A stretch of DNA of 12,895 nt from GWF sp031972135 (GTDB lineage Bacteria > Patescibacteriota > Microgenomatia > UBA1400 > UBA12108). Position 1 is the first letter of the stretch. The number at the start of each line of letters is the position of its first letter. Shown piece after piece: positions 1 through 6,653 of the stretch. The DNA lies in the NCBI GenBank assembly GCA_031972135.1, contig DALYFH010000027.1, positions 1 through 12,895 on the forward strand, read 5' to 3'. Both the position numbers and the translations under genes were made by a program. The notes below the pieces were generated by a model that saw only the letters and a program-made list of their open reading frames with translations, was not told the DNA's origin and did not search any database.

Positions 1-540
1 CCAGAGATCAATTGGGCAGATTGGTTTGAGGATAGGGCGAGCTCGGATCATTTTTACAACCTCACCCGTAATATCATTTATCAGCAGCTAGCAGGTAAGG
101 CAGCCTCTACCATCTTTGGGCGCTTTGAAAATCTAGTGGGTAGTGTTACACCCGCAAATGTTTTGTTGCTCGAAGATCAAAAACTAAGGGATGTCGGACT
201 TTCGTGGGCCAAAGTGAGCTATGTCAAAGATCTAGCAGCCAAAGTAGAGAGTAAAGAAGTATCGCTATCTCACCTAGAGTCTCTGGATAACGAAGCAGTA
301 ATCACCGAACTAGTACAAGTCAAAGGGATAGGCCGCTGGACCGCCGAGATGTTTTTGTTATTTACACTCCATAGAGAGAATATCTTTAGTTATGGTGATC
401 TCGGTCTCAAAAATGGTCTCGCAAAACTCTATAACATCGACTCACCCAGTCCAAAACAGATCAAAGAGATTGTTGATCGATGGACTCCCTACGAGTCATA
501 TGGTTCGATCGCACTCTGGCATACGCTCGACAACCGTTAG
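1..540 (+). CDS. AlkA-family DNA-3-methyladenine glycosylase (5' partial)
   Basis: The frame is open from base 1, so the N-terminus lies outside the window; 179 C-terminal residues are visible. The protein belongs to the HhH-GPD superfamily of DNA glycosylases, which cut the N-glycosidic bond of alkylated purines to start base excision repair. Seen: a segment like the family's QQL-GKAA-TIFGRF helix (residues 28-41 of the fragment), the helix-hairpin-helix VKGIGRWTAEMFLLF (about 102-116), and GDLGLK about 15 residues later, whose Asp fits the catalytic Asp of the family. The C-terminal WTPYESYGSIALWH matches the usual W-P-RS-A--YLW ending. A GTG at 136 is an internal codon, not the start, because the conserved region extends upstream of it. 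The TAG stop is at 538-540. The family call is firm; substrate range is inferred. Confidence 0.9.
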   Translation, partial: PEINWADWFEDRASSDHFYNLTRNIIYQQLAGKAASTIFGRFENLVGSVTPANVLLLEDQKLRDVGLSWAKVSYVKDLAAKVESKEVSLSHLESLDNEAVITELVQVKGIGRWTAEMFLLFTLHRENIFSYGDLGLKNGLAKLYNIDSPSPKQIKEIVDRWTPYESYGSIALWHTLDNR

Positions 541-556
541 TCCATAGCTGTATAGT
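527..556 (+). promoter_or_regulatory. Promoter for the CPBP gene, -10 eight bases before the ATG
   Basis: TCGACA (527-532, 5 of 6 to TTGACA), an 18-base spacer and TATAGT (551-556, 5 of 6 to TATAAT). It overlaps the end of the glycosylase gene. The ATG at 565 begins eight bases after the -10, so transcription would start almost on the start codon. There is no Shine-Dalgarno sequence in the 24-base gap. By eye only. Confidence 0.45.
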
Positions 557-564
557 GGCTAACT

Positions 565-1194
565 ATGTCTCCAACATTATTCTTTATTCTCGAAATCCTC
601 TTATTATATTTTGTCCCAGTCTTTGGGATGGGATATAACCCCGTTCTCCTAGGATACCGCCCCTACCTATTCTTACTCGGCGGCATCTATGTGCTCTGGC
701 GAGGGATATCGCGGAGAGTCACCTTGAGCGATTGGGGTATCACGACTAAGGGGTGGCATTATGGCTGGACTCATCTACTAGCTATCACAATCACACTCCC
801 GATCCTCGCATTTGTGACGCTCTGGTTTTCACCAGAAAGTGTTAGGGTCTGGCTCATCGGGTATGACATGTTGTCTGTCAGTATCCCTCTCCGCCTAGCA
901 CTCTACGTATTTGCTTCTGTACCAATCCAAGAATTTATCATCAGGAGCTATCTCACCTGGCGTATGGATAGGTTAGGTTATAGCACTAATCTAAATATCG
1001 CTGTATCTACAACCTTATTTATAGTCGGACATATCCCTTTTCGCAGTCCTATCATGTTGGGGGTAGTGACCATCATTGGTTACGCCTATTCACGACTCTA
1101 TGTGCATCACAGGAACATCCTCCCGATCTTGCTTTCTCATGCAGTTATCGGCTCTTTACTGATCCTAATCCGCAACTATTTTCTCCCATACTAG
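565..1194 (+). CDS. CPBP-family (CAAX protease/bacteriocin-processing) intramembrane protein
   Basis: A 209-residue, strongly hydrophobic multi-pass protein with about six to seven membrane segments. The three CPBP (Rce1/Abi, PF02517) motifs can be placed: QEFIIR at 122-127 (family EExxxR), FIVGH at 152-156 (FxxxH) and H192 in LPILLSH (the third, family HxxxN). Members are intramembrane glutamate-type endopeptidases in the cytoplasmic membrane; bacterial ones cleave prenylated or peptide substrates or give bacteriocin immunity. Odd: the first glutamate of motif 1 is Gln (Q122), and the Asn expected four residues after H192 is Gly (G196), so activity is uncertain. The ATG at 565 follows a promoter-like -10. 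Nothing nearby identifies a substrate. Family membership is likely; a working protease is not shown. Confidence 0.75.
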   Translation: MSPTLFFILEILLLYFVPVFGMGYNPVLLGYRPYLFLLGGIYVLWRGISRRVTLSDWGITTKGWHYGWTHLLAITITLPILAFVTLWFSPESVRVWLIGYDMLSVSIPLRLALYVFASVPIQEFIIRSYLTWRMDRLGYSTNLNIAVSTTLFIVGHIPFRSPIMLGVVTIIGYAYSRLYVHHRNILPILLSHAVIGSLLILIRNYFLPY

Positions 1195-1219
1195 ACACAT
1201 TATCCCAGGATGGTATACT
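1192..1219 (+). promoter_or_regulatory. Promoter of the SurA-like/M50/rmlB operon
   Basis: TAGACA (1192-1197, 5 of 6 to TTGACA), 16-base spacer, then TGG-TATACT (1211-1219), an extended -10 with 5 of 6 in the hexamer. Predicted start near 1226, giving a leader of about 32 bases that carries GGAG (1247-1250) seven bases before the ATG at 1258. The -10 covers an upstream in-frame ATG at 1210, which argues against that ATG as the start. The -10 also lies in a 6-bp inverted repeat, TCCCAG (1203-1208) / CTGGGA (1218-1223). Confidence 0.6.
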
Positions 1220-1257
1220 GGGACTTACGTAAGTTACTAATAATATGGAGATCTCTT

Positions 1258-1971
1258 ATGGCTAAAAAAGCAGCTGCAAAAACAACCAAAAAAACTACCA
1301 AAAAAGTAGTCAAAGCTACAAAGCCAGTAATGGTCACGACCTCTACTCTCCCAGTCATGGATACACCCATGGTAACAGCAGCTCCAAAATCATTTAAACT
1401 CCCATCCCGCATCCTCCCACTCGCGCTCATTGTGGTAGGTATCGCACTTTTGACCTACAAAGTTGGTCCTTACTTTGTCCCAGCGATCGTTGGCTATACT
1501 CCAGTCACTCGTTTTGAGATCTGGAATAAGCTAGAGCAGAGCTACGGCACACAAGCTCTCGATGATCTCGTCAACGAAAAAATCCTCGATAGTGCAATAG
1601 CAAAATCAGGTGTCAAAGTCGAACAAGCAAAAGTTGATGAGCAGGTCAAAGGACTAGAAACTCAGTTTGAATCAATGGGTGGCCTCGATGCAGCTCTCGA
1701 GCAACGCGGGATGAGCCGAGCCGAGCTAACCAAACAGATCAACACCCAGCTCGCAGTCGAAGAGATCCTCAAAGACAAAGTAAATCCAACTGACGAAGAA
1801 GTCAAAGCTGCATTTGATGAGGCAGCAACTACTACCTACAAAGACAAAAAATTTGATGACGTCAAAGACCAGGTCAAAGATGAACTAGTCCAAGCCAAAT
1901 TGGTCGAAGCTTTCCGCGACTGGTTTGAGATGGTCAAAGCCGAAGCCAAACTTAAAAACTTTGGACTCTAA
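1258..1971 (+). CDS. Membrane-anchored SurA/PrsA N-terminal-like chaperone, no PPIase domain
   Basis: I chose the ATG at 1258 (237 residues): GGAG lies seven bases upstream and the earlier in-frame ATG sits in the promoter. Residues 2-22 are a Lys/Ala/Thr-rich tail (KKAAAKTTKKTTKK), followed by a Thr/Val/Pro linker and one membrane helix at about 52-77. The positive tail predicts N-in, C-out topology. Residues 95-190 resemble the SurA_N/PrsA chaperone helices: a QALDDLVNEKIL segment, a gi-V--a-VD--v segment and NPTDEEVKAAFDEA. In PrsA the parvulin domain would follow the last motif; here only a charged helix of about 50 residues does (KFDDVKDQVKDELV onward), as in the returning helix of the chaperone lobe. 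So it is probably an extracytoplasmic holdase/foldase without prolyl-isomerase activity. It is first gene of a seven-gene run; the next gene begins six bases later. Confidence 0.75.
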   Translation: MAKKAAAKTTKKTTKKVVKATKPVMVTTSTLPVMDTPMVTAAPKSFKLPSRILPLALIVVGIALLTYKVGPYFVPAIVGYTPVTRFEIWNKLEQSYGTQALDDLVNEKILDSAIAKSGVKVEQAKVDEQVKGLETQFESMGGLDAALEQRGMSRAELTKQINTQLAVEEILKDKVNPTDEEVKAAFDEAATTTYKDKKFDDVKDQVKDELVQAKLVEAFRDWFEMVKAEAKLKNFGL

Positions 1972-1977
1972 AATCAA

Positions 1978-2679
1978 ATGGGGCTCCTGGGAGCGATAGT
2001 CTTAGCAACTTTAGCAATAATAATACTAAGCACCTTGCGCACTTGGCTCCACTTTGAGTTTGTCGCTCTCTCACTACTAGTCTTTAAGACCAATAGAGTG
2101 GGCAAATGGCTCTATACGCTCATCTTCCTGCCAGGCACAATCTTGCACGAACTATCCCACTGGCTCATGGCCGAGCTCTTAGGTGTGAGAACAGGCGAGA
2201 TCACAGTCCTGCCAGATTTTGACTCAACGCTAGAGGGAGGTCGTGAACGCTTGGGTAGTGTCGCAACAGCCAGCAGTGGTCCAGTACGTAGTTTTTTGAT
2301 CGGCGCTGCTCCTTTTTTTACTGGGTTAGGCGTCCTCTGGATACTCGGCAGTTTGCTACAGAGTGGCGAGTGGCTCCTCTGGCAGTACGGCTTGATCTTT
2401 TATGGCATTGTAGTCGTCGGGAGTAGCATGCTCCTCTCAAAAGAGGATAGGCGGTCTTGGCCATTCATCGTGATCTTAGTCGCTATCCTACTCATTTCGT
2501 ATTATTTCCTGCCTTTAACCATACCCATCATATTCATCACTGCCGCGACTAATCTATTATCCAGGCTAAATCAAGTGTTATTCGTGACAGTGGGGGCAAT
2601 TCTTGTTATTATCGGCATCTCGTACGCACTTCGTCGTATAATAGAGAAAATACTAGGTAAAAAAGTAATAAGGAGATAA
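1978..2679 (+). CDS. M50-like (site-2-protease-type) membrane metallopeptidase homologue
   Basis: A 233-residue, highly hydrophobic protein with roughly six to seven membrane segments. The zinc-site signature HELSH is at H57-H61, in a hydrophobic segment followed by W-MAELLGVR, like the HE-gH-l-A---G signature of Peptidase_M50B. A GAAPF motif (109-113) lies in a helix that may match the S-GP/GA-P segment of the family. The SKED loop at 154-157 offers D157 as a possible third metal ligand, but the usual N-xx-P---LDG motif is absent, so full catalysis is not proven. M50 enzymes cut membrane proteins inside the bilayer, often to release regulators. The gene starts six bases after the foldase gene with no clear Shine-Dalgarno and ends inside the rmlB ribosome-binding site, so it is part of the same transcript. 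The substrate is unknown. Confidence 0.7.
   Translation: MGLLGAIVLATLAIIILSTLRTWLHFEFVALSLLVFKTNRVGKWLYTLIFLPGTILHELSHWLMAELLGVRTGEITVLPDFDSTLEGGRERLGSVATASSGPVRSFLIGAAPFFTGLGVLWILGSLLQSGEWLLWQYGLIFYGIVVVGSSMLLSKEDRRSWPFIVILVAILLISYYFLPLTIPIIFITAATNLLSRLNQVLFVTVGAILVIIGISYALRRIIEKILGKKVIRR
2671..2676 (+). promoter_or_regulatory. rmlB Shine-Dalgarno sequence
   Basis: AGGAGA, seven bases before the ATG at 2684 and lying directly against the TAA stop of the M50-like gene (2677-2679). It fixes the rmlB start and suggests translation linked to the upstream gene. Confidence 0.8.
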
Positions 2680-2683
2680 GTAT

Positions 2684-3697
2684 ATGAAACTCATGGTAGC
2701 AGGCGGAGCAGGCTTTATCGGCAGTAACTTTATTCACTACATGCTAGAGACTCATCCAGATTATGAGATCATCAACTACGATCTCTTAACCTACGCCGGC
2801 AACCTCGACAACCTCAAAGATATCGAAAATAACCCACGTTATCATTTTGAGCAGGGTGATATCACCGACCTAGCTCGTATCAACGAAGTAATGGTTAAGC
2901 ACGGCGTGACTCACCTCATTAACTTTGCTGCAGAGACCCACGTCGATAAGAGCATCCACGGCGGGATAAAAGATTTTGTCTTAACCAACAGTCTCGGTGT
3001 CCAGATGCTCCTTGATGCTGTGCGAGCAAACAAGATTGAGCGGATGATCAACGTCAGTACAGACGAAGTCTATGGCGCCCTCAAGCTAGGTGAGAACACT
3101 TTCTTTACCGAAGATACTCCCATCATGCCCAACATGCCTTATGCAGCTGCAAAAGCTGGGGGAGATCTCATGTGTCATGCCTACTGGGTAACCCACAAAA
3201 CTCCAGTGATAGTTACGCACTGCAGCAATAACTACGGCCCCTACCAGTTCCCCGAAAAACTGATTCCTTTCTTTATTTTCAAAGCCATGAAAGATGAGAG
3301 CGTGCCCGTCTATGGTGACGGGTTAAACGTCCGCGACTGGATCCATGCGCTAGATCATAGTAGTGCCCTCGACCTGCTCCTCCACAAAGGGGTAGATGGT
3401 GAGGTCTATAACATCGGGGTCGACAATGAGCGCAATAACCTAGAGATCACCAAGATGGTGCTCGGGATCCTGGGCAAACCAGAGTCACTCATGACCTATG
3501 TAGCTGACCGTCCTGGTCATGATCGCCGCTACGCAATAGATGCAACTAAGATAATGAACCTCGGCTGGAAGCCAAAATATACTAGGGACATGTTTGAGAC
3601 AGGACTAAAAGAGACCGTGCAGTGGTACCTAGACAATTCTGCCTGGGTCGACAAGATCCGTGCCCGCATGAATGAGATTAATCAACATATTAAATAG
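2684..3697 (+). CDS. rmlB: dTDP-glucose 4,6-dehydratase
   Basis: A 337-residue extended short-chain dehydrogenase of normal RmlB length. It converts dTDP-D-glucose to dTDP-4-keto-6-deoxy-D-glucose using bound NAD+ in the cytoplasm. Seen: Rossmann loop GGAGFIG at 7-13, the typical NLDNL segment near 40-44, STDEVYG at 125-131 with the catalytic Thr126-Asp127-Glu128 set, Y153-xxx-K157 in MPYAAAKAGGD, NNYGPYQFPEKLIP and RDWIHALDHS in the substrate-binding half. The Asp-Glu pair separates RmlB from plain epimerases. An AGGAGA ribosome-binding site precedes it. The product would pass to the ketoisomerase and reductase downstream (4094-5367), after a small unknown gene. No RmlA is visible, so dTDP-glucose must be supplied from elsewhere. 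Confidence 0.95.
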   Translation: MKLMVAGGAGFIGSNFIHYMLETHPDYEIINYDLLTYAGNLDNLKDIENNPRYHFEQGDITDLARINEVMVKHGVTHLINFAAETHVDKSIHGGIKDFVLTNSLGVQMLLDAVRANKIERMINVSTDEVYGALKLGENTFFTEDTPIMPNMPYAAAKAGGDLMCHAYWVTHKTPVIVTHCSNNYGPYQFPEKLIPFFIFKAMKDESVPVYGDGLNVRDWIHALDHSSALDLLLHKGVDGEVYNIGVDNERNNLEITKMVLGILGKPESLMTYVADRPGHDRRYAIDATKIMNLGWKPKYTRDMFETGLKETVQWYLDNSAWVDKIRARMNEINQHIK

Positions 3698-3703
3698 GAG
3701 GGA
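3696..3703 (+). promoter_or_regulatory. Strong Shine-Dalgarno of the 124-residue orphan
   Basis: AGGAGGGA, the best ribosome-binding site in the window, eight bases (from AGGAGG) before the ATG at 3710. It overlaps the TAG stop of rmlB (3695-3697). It supports the orphan gene as truly translated. Confidence 0.8.
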
Positions 3704-3709
3704 TATATT

Positions 3710-4084
3710 ATGGCAGAAGAATATTCAGCAGATATGCTAGAAAAGTTGAATTATTTAGAATTCATGGGTCAATACTCAGAGTCCCAAATCAGAGCAGGTG
3801 GTAGAGATTTATTTAATGCAGTAGCTCATTATATTGTTAAGGATCCAAATGTTATTACTGATTTTGATCCTATGATTGTATTATCCTCTGCTCTGGAGAC
3901 TCAGCCTGAGATTGATATCGAACTACTTAAGTCAATTCAACGTCAGATGCTAGAGAGTGAGAGTTTAATGAATGTAATTCGTGGAGTGACTCCAGCCAAA
4001 CCTAGAGCAAAAGAAAGGTTAACAACACTCGCTTGGGCTATTAACTTTGGGATAGCTGGAAAACGATCGATGATGAGTAAATAA
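3710..4084 (+). CDS. Hypothetical protein, AT-rich, inside the sugar operon
   Basis: I do not recognise this 124-residue protein. It has no signal peptide, no membrane segment and no cysteine. It is mostly helical by composition, acidic in the first half, with a Lys/Arg-rich stretch at about 95-120 (AKPRAKERL, AGKRSMMSK). It is translated from a near-consensus ribosome-binding site and sits 12 bases after rmlB and nine before the ketoisomerase gene, so it should be co-transcribed with both. Its base and codon use differ clearly from them: TTA, ATT and GTA codons are common and one 60-base line (3721-3780) is about 30% GC, against about 57% in a line of rmlB (3301-3360). It may be a later insertion into the operon, or a protein under different expression constraint. 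No function is proposed. Confidence 0.75.
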   Translation: MAEEYSADMLEKLNYLEFMGQYSESQIRAGGRDLFNAVAHYIVKDPNVITDFDPMIVLSSALETQPEIDIELLKSIQRQMLESESLMNVIRGVTPAKPRAKERLTTLAWAINFGIAGKRSMMSK

Positions 4085-4093
4085 GAATTATAT

Positions 4094-4510
4094 ATGTTAA
4101 CTTACAAAGCATTCACTCTCAACAACATTCAGGCGCCCAATTTTCTCATGACCCCCTTGGAGCTTAAGGATTACTTAGATTTTGAGGTCAAGCGAGTTTA
4201 CTTTATATCTAACCCGACCGGTGACACAGGCAACCACGCACACAGAGCCGAAGAAGATGAATTATTTGTCCAGATCCAGGGATCTTGCACGATCTGTGTC
4301 GACGATGGTACTGGTATGCAGGAGATCAAACTTGAGGGTCCAAAGTCAGCAATCTACGTCCCACACATGGTCTGGCATGGATTCAAAAACTTAAGCAGCG
4401 ACTGCATTATCCTGGCACTAACTAGCACCAACTATGATCCGACCCGCGCCGACTACGTCGAGGACTACGAGGAGTTTAAACAGCTATGCAAAAACCAAGC
4501 CTCATCCTAA
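4094..4510 (+). CDS. FdtA/QdtA-type dTDP-4-keto-6-deoxyhexose 3,4-ketoisomerase (WxcM-like cupin)
   Basis: A 138-residue single cupin, the normal length for the FdtA/QdtA family. These enzymes move the keto group of dTDP-4-keto-6-deoxyglucose, the RmlB product, from C4 to C3. Seen: RVYFISN (34-40), the strand before the active site; GNHAHR at 46-51, whose His48 and His50 match the two active-site histidines of FdtA; a GSCTICVDDG turn (63-72); YVPHMVWHGFKN (88-99); and SSDCIILALTS--YD, typical of the family. The Arg of the common RG-HAH motif is not present. It does not look like RmlC. No clear ribosome-binding site precedes the ATG. Its end overlaps the reductase gene by 25 bases, which suggests translational coupling and a shared pathway. 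Which epimer is made (FdtA or QdtA type) cannot be told. Confidence 0.85.
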   Translation: MLTYKAFTLNNIQAPNFLMTPLELKDYLDFEVKRVYFISNPTGDTGNHAHRAEEDELFVQIQGSCTICVDDGTGMQEIKLEGPKSAIYVPHMVWHGFKNLSSDCIILALTSTNYDPTRADYVEDYEEFKQLCKNQASS

Positions 4511-5367
4511 CTGGTGCAACAGGTCTAATTGGCTCACGTTTTGTTGAGCTCTACAGTGACCAATTTGAGATCCACAATCTTGACCTCGCGACTGGTGTCG
4601 ACATAACTAGTGCTGAGCAAGTCGAAGCTTTTATTAGTGCTCACCCTGCTACCGCGCTCATCCACCTCGCCGCCTTTACTGATACCGCTAGGGCCCAGAG
4701 TGAGGCAGGCAACAAAGAGGGGATCTGCTACCGAGTAAACGTCATGGGCGCAGAAAATATTGCAAAGAGCTGCCGAGACCACAACATCTTTATGATCCAT
4801 GTCTCGACCGATTTTGTTTTTGACGGGACCAAAAAAGAACCATATATTGAGAGTGACCCGCGTAACCCAATTAGTTGGTACGGTTCTACTAAGGCAATGG
4901 CCGAAGAAACTGTCGAAAAATCTGGGGTTAAATTCGCAATCGCTAGACTGAGCTACCCCTATAGAGCCAATTTTGACCAAAAGCCAGACCTCATCAAAAA
5001 AATCAGGCAGGCTCTAGTAACTGGTACACTCACTCCTAGATTTTCAGATACTTTAATCACTCCAACCTTTGTTGATGATATTGCAAAAGGCTTTGCCAAG
5101 CTCGCAACTCTCCAGACTGAGGGGATATATCACCTAGTCGGGACTGGCAGTATCTCACCTTACGAGCTCGCGCGAGAAGTAGCGGCAGCCTACGAACTGG
5201 ATCAGAGCCAGGTCGTCGCGAGCACACTAGTTGACTATCAAAAAACCAGTGGCGGGAGCTACGTCAAAAATGGCGCGCTTAGTAATAAGGTAACCAAAGA
5301 AGTTTTGGGTATCGATATGGTCGACCTCATTACTGGGCTCGGCATCATCAAGGCACAACAAAAATGA
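4486..5367 (+). CDS. RmlD-like SDR, dTDP-4-dehydrorhamnose-reductase family
   Basis: A 293-residue member of the RmlD substrate-binding family, normal length. Seen: NAD(P)-binding GATGLIG at 10-16, HLAAFTD (60-66), STDFVFDGTKKEPY (107-120, family STDYVFDG---PY), Y132-xxx-K136 in WYGSTKAMAE, and R154-LSYPY. RmlD reduces the 4-keto group of a dTDP-6-deoxyhexose with NAD(P)H. Here the partner gene, overlapping by 25 bases, is a 3,4-ketoisomerase rather than RmlC. So the reductase may act on a 3-keto sugar, or on a 4-keto sugar if an RmlC is encoded elsewhere. The first ATG of the frame (4486) is eight codons before the Rossmann loop, a normal distance. The stop overlaps the next gene in an ATGA junction. 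The family is firm; the exact substrate is inference. Confidence 0.85.
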   Translation: MQKPSLILTGATGLIGSRFVELYSDQFEIHNLDLATGVDITSAEQVEAFISAHPATALIHLAAFTDTARAQSEAGNKEGICYRVNVMGAENIAKSCRDHNIFMIHVSTDFVFDGTKKEPYIESDPRNPISWYGSTKAMAEETVEKSGVKFAIARLSYPYRANFDQKPDLIKKIRQALVTGTLTPRFSDTLITPTFVDDIAKGFAKLATLQTEGIYHLVGTGSISPYELAREVAAAYELDQSQVVASTLVDYQKTSGGSYVKNGALSNKVTKEVLGIDMVDLITGLGIIKAQQK

Positions 5368-5966
5368 AAAAAGCACTCTATGTCGTACTCATCTTGATCG
5401 CCCTCGGTTTATTTTATGTTCGAGTGCGCTACAGCAGTACCACACCAGTCAGTAGTCCTACATCAGAGGCATCACCATCACCTATCGCTTCCATTGTCCC
5501 TGCAGCTCCAGTTCTATCCGAGCAGCTAGACAACACCTACTTTACGCTCAGCTATCCATCCGTCGCTACGTATAGCGCCAGGACTGCTCCCGACTCTCGC
5601 GAGTGGGTGATCAGCTATAGAGCAGAGGGGGATAGACCACAGGGAGCGATCAACGACGGATATCTAGTAAGCATCATGAGATTTGAAACAAACGGTGGGG
5701 ATTCAGATCGACTCCAAGCCGAGGCTGATCGTGACAGTGCTGTTGAGAGCTGTAGCAAAGAAACTAGTATGGAGATCAAAGATGGTAAGTTGGGATCACT
5801 CGCTGCACTTACTTTTACCGACACCTGCAGTTCGAGTGTCAATTACTACGTCTTAATGGGAGATATCCTCTACCGCGCTAGTGTGCTCACAGTTGGGGGA
5901 GATGCAGAAAGAGCAGAATATCAGTTGGTAACTAATGCGATATTAAACTCACTCAGTTTTAAGTAA
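5364..5966 (+). CDS. Membrane-anchored exported protein, PsbP-like fold
   Basis: A 200-residue protein starting MKK with a hydrophobic segment at about 4-18, then a Ser/Pro/Thr-rich linker (about 24-50), then a globular domain. There is no lipobox cysteine, so it is probably held by an uncleaved N-terminal helix with the domain outside the cell. The domain shows NTYFTLSYP near its start and ends in NAILNSLSFK, an arrangement I associate with small PsbP/Mog1-like domains common in bacterial exported proteins; this is pattern memory and not proven. Cys130 and Cys155 could form a disulfide. It overlaps the reductase gene by four bases (ATGA), so it is the last gene of the run. No enzyme motif is visible. 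Its role may be surface or glycan binding, but this is only from context. Confidence 0.65.
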   Translation: MKKALYVVLILIALGLFYVRVRYSSTTPVSSPTSEASPSPIASIVPAAPVLSEQLDNTYFTLSYPSVATYSARTAPDSREWVISYRAEGDRPQGAINDGYLVSIMRFETNGGDSDRLQAEADRDSAVESCSKETSMEIKDGKLGSLAALTFTDTCSSSVNYYVLMGDILYRASVLTVGGDAERAEYQLVTNAILNSLSFK

Positions 5967-6635
5967 ATCTGGCCGGCGTATTTTTGTCCTCTCGATCGCT
6001 TGATCTCGTCGCCACTCATCAATCTTTGGATGATTGCCAGACATTAGTATTTCTGGCACAGCTTTGCCATCATGCTCAGGGGGTCTCGTGTATTGGGGGT
6101 ACTCCAGTAGTCCTTCTGAGTGCGACTCATCGTGACTACTCATATCATCCCCTAGTACTCCAGGCAGGAGGCGTGAGACAGAATCTACGACGATCATTGC
6201 CGCTAGCTCTCCACCCGTTAATACATAATCTCCTATGGAGAGTTCCAGATCCACATATTCTCTAATGCGCTCATCAAATCCCTCGTAGTGTCCACAAATC
6301 AAGATTAGGTTATCAATTTTTGATAGCTCTAGTGCAGTCTTTTGTTTGTATACCTGGCCTTGCGGGGTTAAGAGAATTACTTTGGTCGTCCCGGCTGTCT
6401 CAGTCTTTTCTTTGACCTCCTTTAGGGCGGTAAGTAGCACGTCAAACCTGAGTACCATCCCCGGGCCTCCACCATATGGGTGATCATCCACTGATCCATA
6501 GGAGTCTTTTGCCCAGTCTCGTAGATTGTGGGTGTGTAGCTCTACTTTGCCGCTCCCAATAGCCCTACCCACAATACTATGTGACTTTAGTCCTTCAAAA
6601 AAATCGGGGAAGAGGGTAATAATGTCGATTCGCAT
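5949..6635 (-). CDS. trmD: tRNA (guanine-N1)-methyltransferase
   Basis: TrmD methylates N1 of G37 in tRNAs with a G at position 36, using S-adenosylmethionine, and prevents +1 frameshifting; it is usually essential. I chose the ATG at 6635 (228 residues, MRIDIITLFPDFF), the usual start of the family, over an ATG six codons upstream at 6653 that falls in a -10-like box. Seen: YGGGPGMVLR (54-63), the knot segments LICGHYEGFDERI (112-124) and SIGDYVLTGGELAA (133-146), GLLEYPQYTRP (175-185), and the C-terminal LMSGNHPKIDEWRR. It is slightly shorter than E. coli TrmD (255) but complete. It is not beside rpsP, rimM or rplS as in many bacteria. Its last 18 bases overlap the end of the convergent PsbP-like gene. 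Confidence 0.95.
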   Translation of the reverse strand: MRIDIITLFPDFFEGLKSHSIVGRAIGSGKVELHTHNLRDWAKDSYGSVDDHPYGGGPGMVLRFDVLLTALKEVKEKTETAGTTKVILLTPQGQVYKQKTALELSKIDNLILICGHYEGFDERIREYVDLELSIGDYVLTGGELAAMIVVDSVSRLLPGVLGDDMSSHDESHSEGLLEYPQYTRPPEHDGKAVPEILMSGNHPKIDEWRRDQAIERTKIRRPDLLKTE

Positions 6636-6643
6636 ATAGTCGT

Positions 6644-6652
6644 ATTTTATCA
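6644..6652 (-). promoter_or_regulatory. trmD extended -10, eight bases before the ATG
   Basis: Read on the minus strand, TGATAAAAT (TGn + TAAAAT, 5 of 6) ends eight bases before the ATG at 6635. I see no good -35 at the right distance and no Shine-Dalgarno. It predicts a start one or two bases from the initiation codon, that is, a leaderless message. Confidence 0.45.
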
Positions 6653-6653
6653 T

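Noticed and set aside
502..510. GGTTCGATC resembles the T-loop of a tRNA.
   Set aside because: It is inside the conserved end of the glycosylase gene and no acceptor or anticodon arms surround it. I saw no tRNA in either strand.
1210..1257. A longer start for the SurA-like protein at the ATG at 1210.
   Set aside because: That ATG lies in an extended -10 box, and the ATG at 1258 has GGAG seven bases upstream.
4094..4510. Calling the cupin RmlC (dTDP-4-dehydrorhamnose 3,5-epimerase).
   Set aside because: It is only 138 residues and carries the FdtA-type HAH motif and YVPHMVWH; RmlC is larger, with different active-site segments.
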